From Spirometra erinaceieuropaei (Eukaryota > Platyhelminthes > Cestoda > Diphyllobothriidea > Diphyllobothriidae): 64,000 bases of DNA. This document shows, one piece after another, positions 62,502-64,000 of the stretch. The notes below the pieces were generated by a model. The model saw only the letters and a list, made by a program, of their open reading frames with translations, was not told the origin of the DNA and ran no database searches. Both the position numbers and the translations under genes were made by a program. Each line of letters starts with the position of its first letter. Positions within the stretch are counted from its first letter, which is position 1. The stretch spans positions 181,276-245,275 of the forward strand of contig CACRXP010000430.1 of NCBI GenBank assembly GCA_902702965.1. Direction: 5' to 3'.

Positions 62502-64000
62502 TGAATGTGCAAACCCGGATGGCTAAAAATTCGGTCAGTTCAGTCAACTTTGACAGGAAAAATCATAATAAGTAAGAAACGTACAACCGTTATGATTTCG
62601 GAGGTTTTGTGGGTTTGTAATGAACGGCAGACAGCCTTACATCAAGGATCAACCCCACACAGGACACGAAGCTTACGAAGGGAGGATTTGAGGACCTACA
62701 GTTTAGAACGGCGGACAGTTTTTCCTGGTGTCAAATATATGTGTTTCGTAAATCCTAAATGAATACGCGTTTCGGTACTCAGACAGCGGTCATAAAAGAT
62801 GCCATATTATTAAACGTACATCTGACGTTTTTGTCGGTGGTAGAACGCTTATTTGGAGTCCTATGCATAGCTTCAGGAGAGCTCACTAATGACCACACCA
62901 CAGACTGTGCAATTTACTGTATCTCCGGCCAAATACGGCATGCTTTCTTAGAATAATACGCATGCAACGATTCAGCCACTGACGGACATTCCGTACTATA
63001 TGCGACGGAAGGTGTCAATGCCAACCTTTATTTTAAAACCCTCACACAGATTACCAAGACGATAACAATGTGGTCATCAAGCCTTAAGAAAATAACCCTC
63101 AACACGGTACATAGTTCATAGTTCGTCCGCTCATTATAAAATCAGTTTGAGGCGACCTCGGACATACAAGCAAGGCACCCTAGATACGAATCGGCCGGTA
63201 GCATATGTCATCCTGTTTTCTAAGAATACGCGGATCAAGCGCGGCATTTAGCCAGTCGACGCGACGATAGACATTGGGGCGCGTCAGGTGACGACAGCTG
63301 ATATCTTACAGCCTCGCCGTTCCCCTTAAGGACAGTATGTCGGCTGCTTTATCGAAGGCCTTTCAGGAAGTCCCGCCGAGCACATCCTCGTGGCAGGAAA
63401 TTGAATCAAAGTCACGGTCTGCATTGCGACTGTGTGTCCCCTGACTTTCCTCATTTTCCATTTGCATTCGCTCAGGTCTTCGCGTTGTACAAGTTAATAT
63501 CTAAGAAAATCCTATAATTTAAATAAAAATATAAAATCAAAGAAATCAAAATATCAGGACCGCCCAGGCAGACCACATGTCACAACACTCTACTGCTAAA
63601 TCGATTCGCAGACGAATTAACATCTAAAGCGCTAGTTAAAAAGGAAGCCTGTCGGGCATACACCGTCGTCAACTCATATACAGCCATTCGGTTTAGACAA
63701 TGTCCACCATGTGTTCCACGACAGGGTGGGCTAGGCGGCGGTAACTCCCGTGTGATATGTTTTCGAATGTTAGTAGATTCCTGCTGCATCTACCGCACTT
63801 GCCTCCCCCCTCCCACCTTGTCCCTGGTGTCATACACACTTGAGGAGGGATCGAGCAAAGATCAATGGCGCTGCGTGATCTTGCATCTAGGTGTATCAGC
63901 ATATTTCTAAGTATAGGGCATTGTTGATTAGTGTGTTGGAGGAGGAGGCGGAGGGGGAAGACAGAAAAAACTTAAATTATCCTCTGTATGCAAGAGTATT
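62502..64000. other. Upstream flank of gene B, arm sequence
   Basis: Mirrors about 8610-9965 throughout. A T-rich acceptor tract precedes the ATG of gene B as in gene A. No other coding region is supported. Confidence 0.55.

Larger units (their letters stand above)
42655..64000 (-). repeat. Right arm of the giant inverted duplication
   Basis: The mirror image of 8610-27430, carrying gene B on the minus strand. It has absorbed a 10-kb retroelement nest at 47.5-57.85 kb that the left arm lacks, and its copy of the zinc-finger retrotransposon has lost the interior. Similarity continues to the last bases of the window, so the duplication probably extends outside it. Confidence 0.85.

Overview
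This is eukaryotic DNA. The likely source is a parasitic flatworm, and a diphyllobothriidean tapeworm (Spirometra/Schistocephalus type) is the best guess. The guess rests on introns of 32-41 nt inside coding sequence, many Penelope-like elements (PLEs) with GIY-YIG domains and hammerhead-type motifs, and an RTE-like retrotransposon that ends in C2H2 zinc fingers. The species is inference. No rRNA, genuine tRNA, CRISPR or bacterial operon was seen.

Only two host genes are convincing. They are paralogous BTB-BACK-Kelch genes facing each other: gene A on + (9966-17418) and gene B on - (62501-45869). By manual exon reading both are intact, with matching splice phases, and encode about 604 and 592 aa. 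They lie in the arms of a very large, old, imperfect inverted duplication. The left arm runs from about 8.6 to 27.4 kb and the right arm from about 42.65 kb to the window end. Intergenic DNA and one zinc-finger retrotransposon also mirror each other across the arms. The 27.4-42.65 kb interval between them is a graveyard of PLE, SINE, foldback-MITE and mariner relics.

Layout: 1-5.75 kb, three CR1/Jockey-like relics, two forming an inverted repeat with shared lesions; 5.75-8.6 kb, unrecognised; 8.6-17.4 kb, gene A with a PLE fragment and a TA-flanked foldback MITE in its last intron; 17.4-19.0 kb, conserved arm; 19.6-22.3 kb, PLE pieces; 22.4-23.5 kb, arm; 23.5-27.4 kb, RTE-zinc-finger element; 27.4-42.65 kb, repeat-rich centre; 42.65-43.5 kb, internally deleted twin of the RTE-zinc-finger element; 43.5-47.4 kb, arm with the last exon of gene B; 47.5-57.85 kb, a 10-kb nest of PLEs and a tRNA-derived SINE inside the last intron of gene B; 57.9-62.5 kb, remaining exons of gene B; 62.5-64 kb, arm.

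The most interesting signal is the RNA-processing content of the mobile DNA. PLE terminal repeats carry hammerhead-ribozyme cores (CUGANGA ... GAAA) with self-complementary 4-nt stem III segments, in at least three sequence families. A separate tRNA-derived SINE family carries its own hammerhead with an 8-nt palindromic stem III (AUGGCCAU) and a perfectly paired stem I. Two truncated SINE copies start at the predicted self-cleavage site, one at the tip of a snap-back hairpin. Two full-core copies sit in tandem with cleavage sites 310 nt apart, the arrangement expected of a retrozyme/Sm-alpha-like system. Cleavage and mobility are inferred, not shown.
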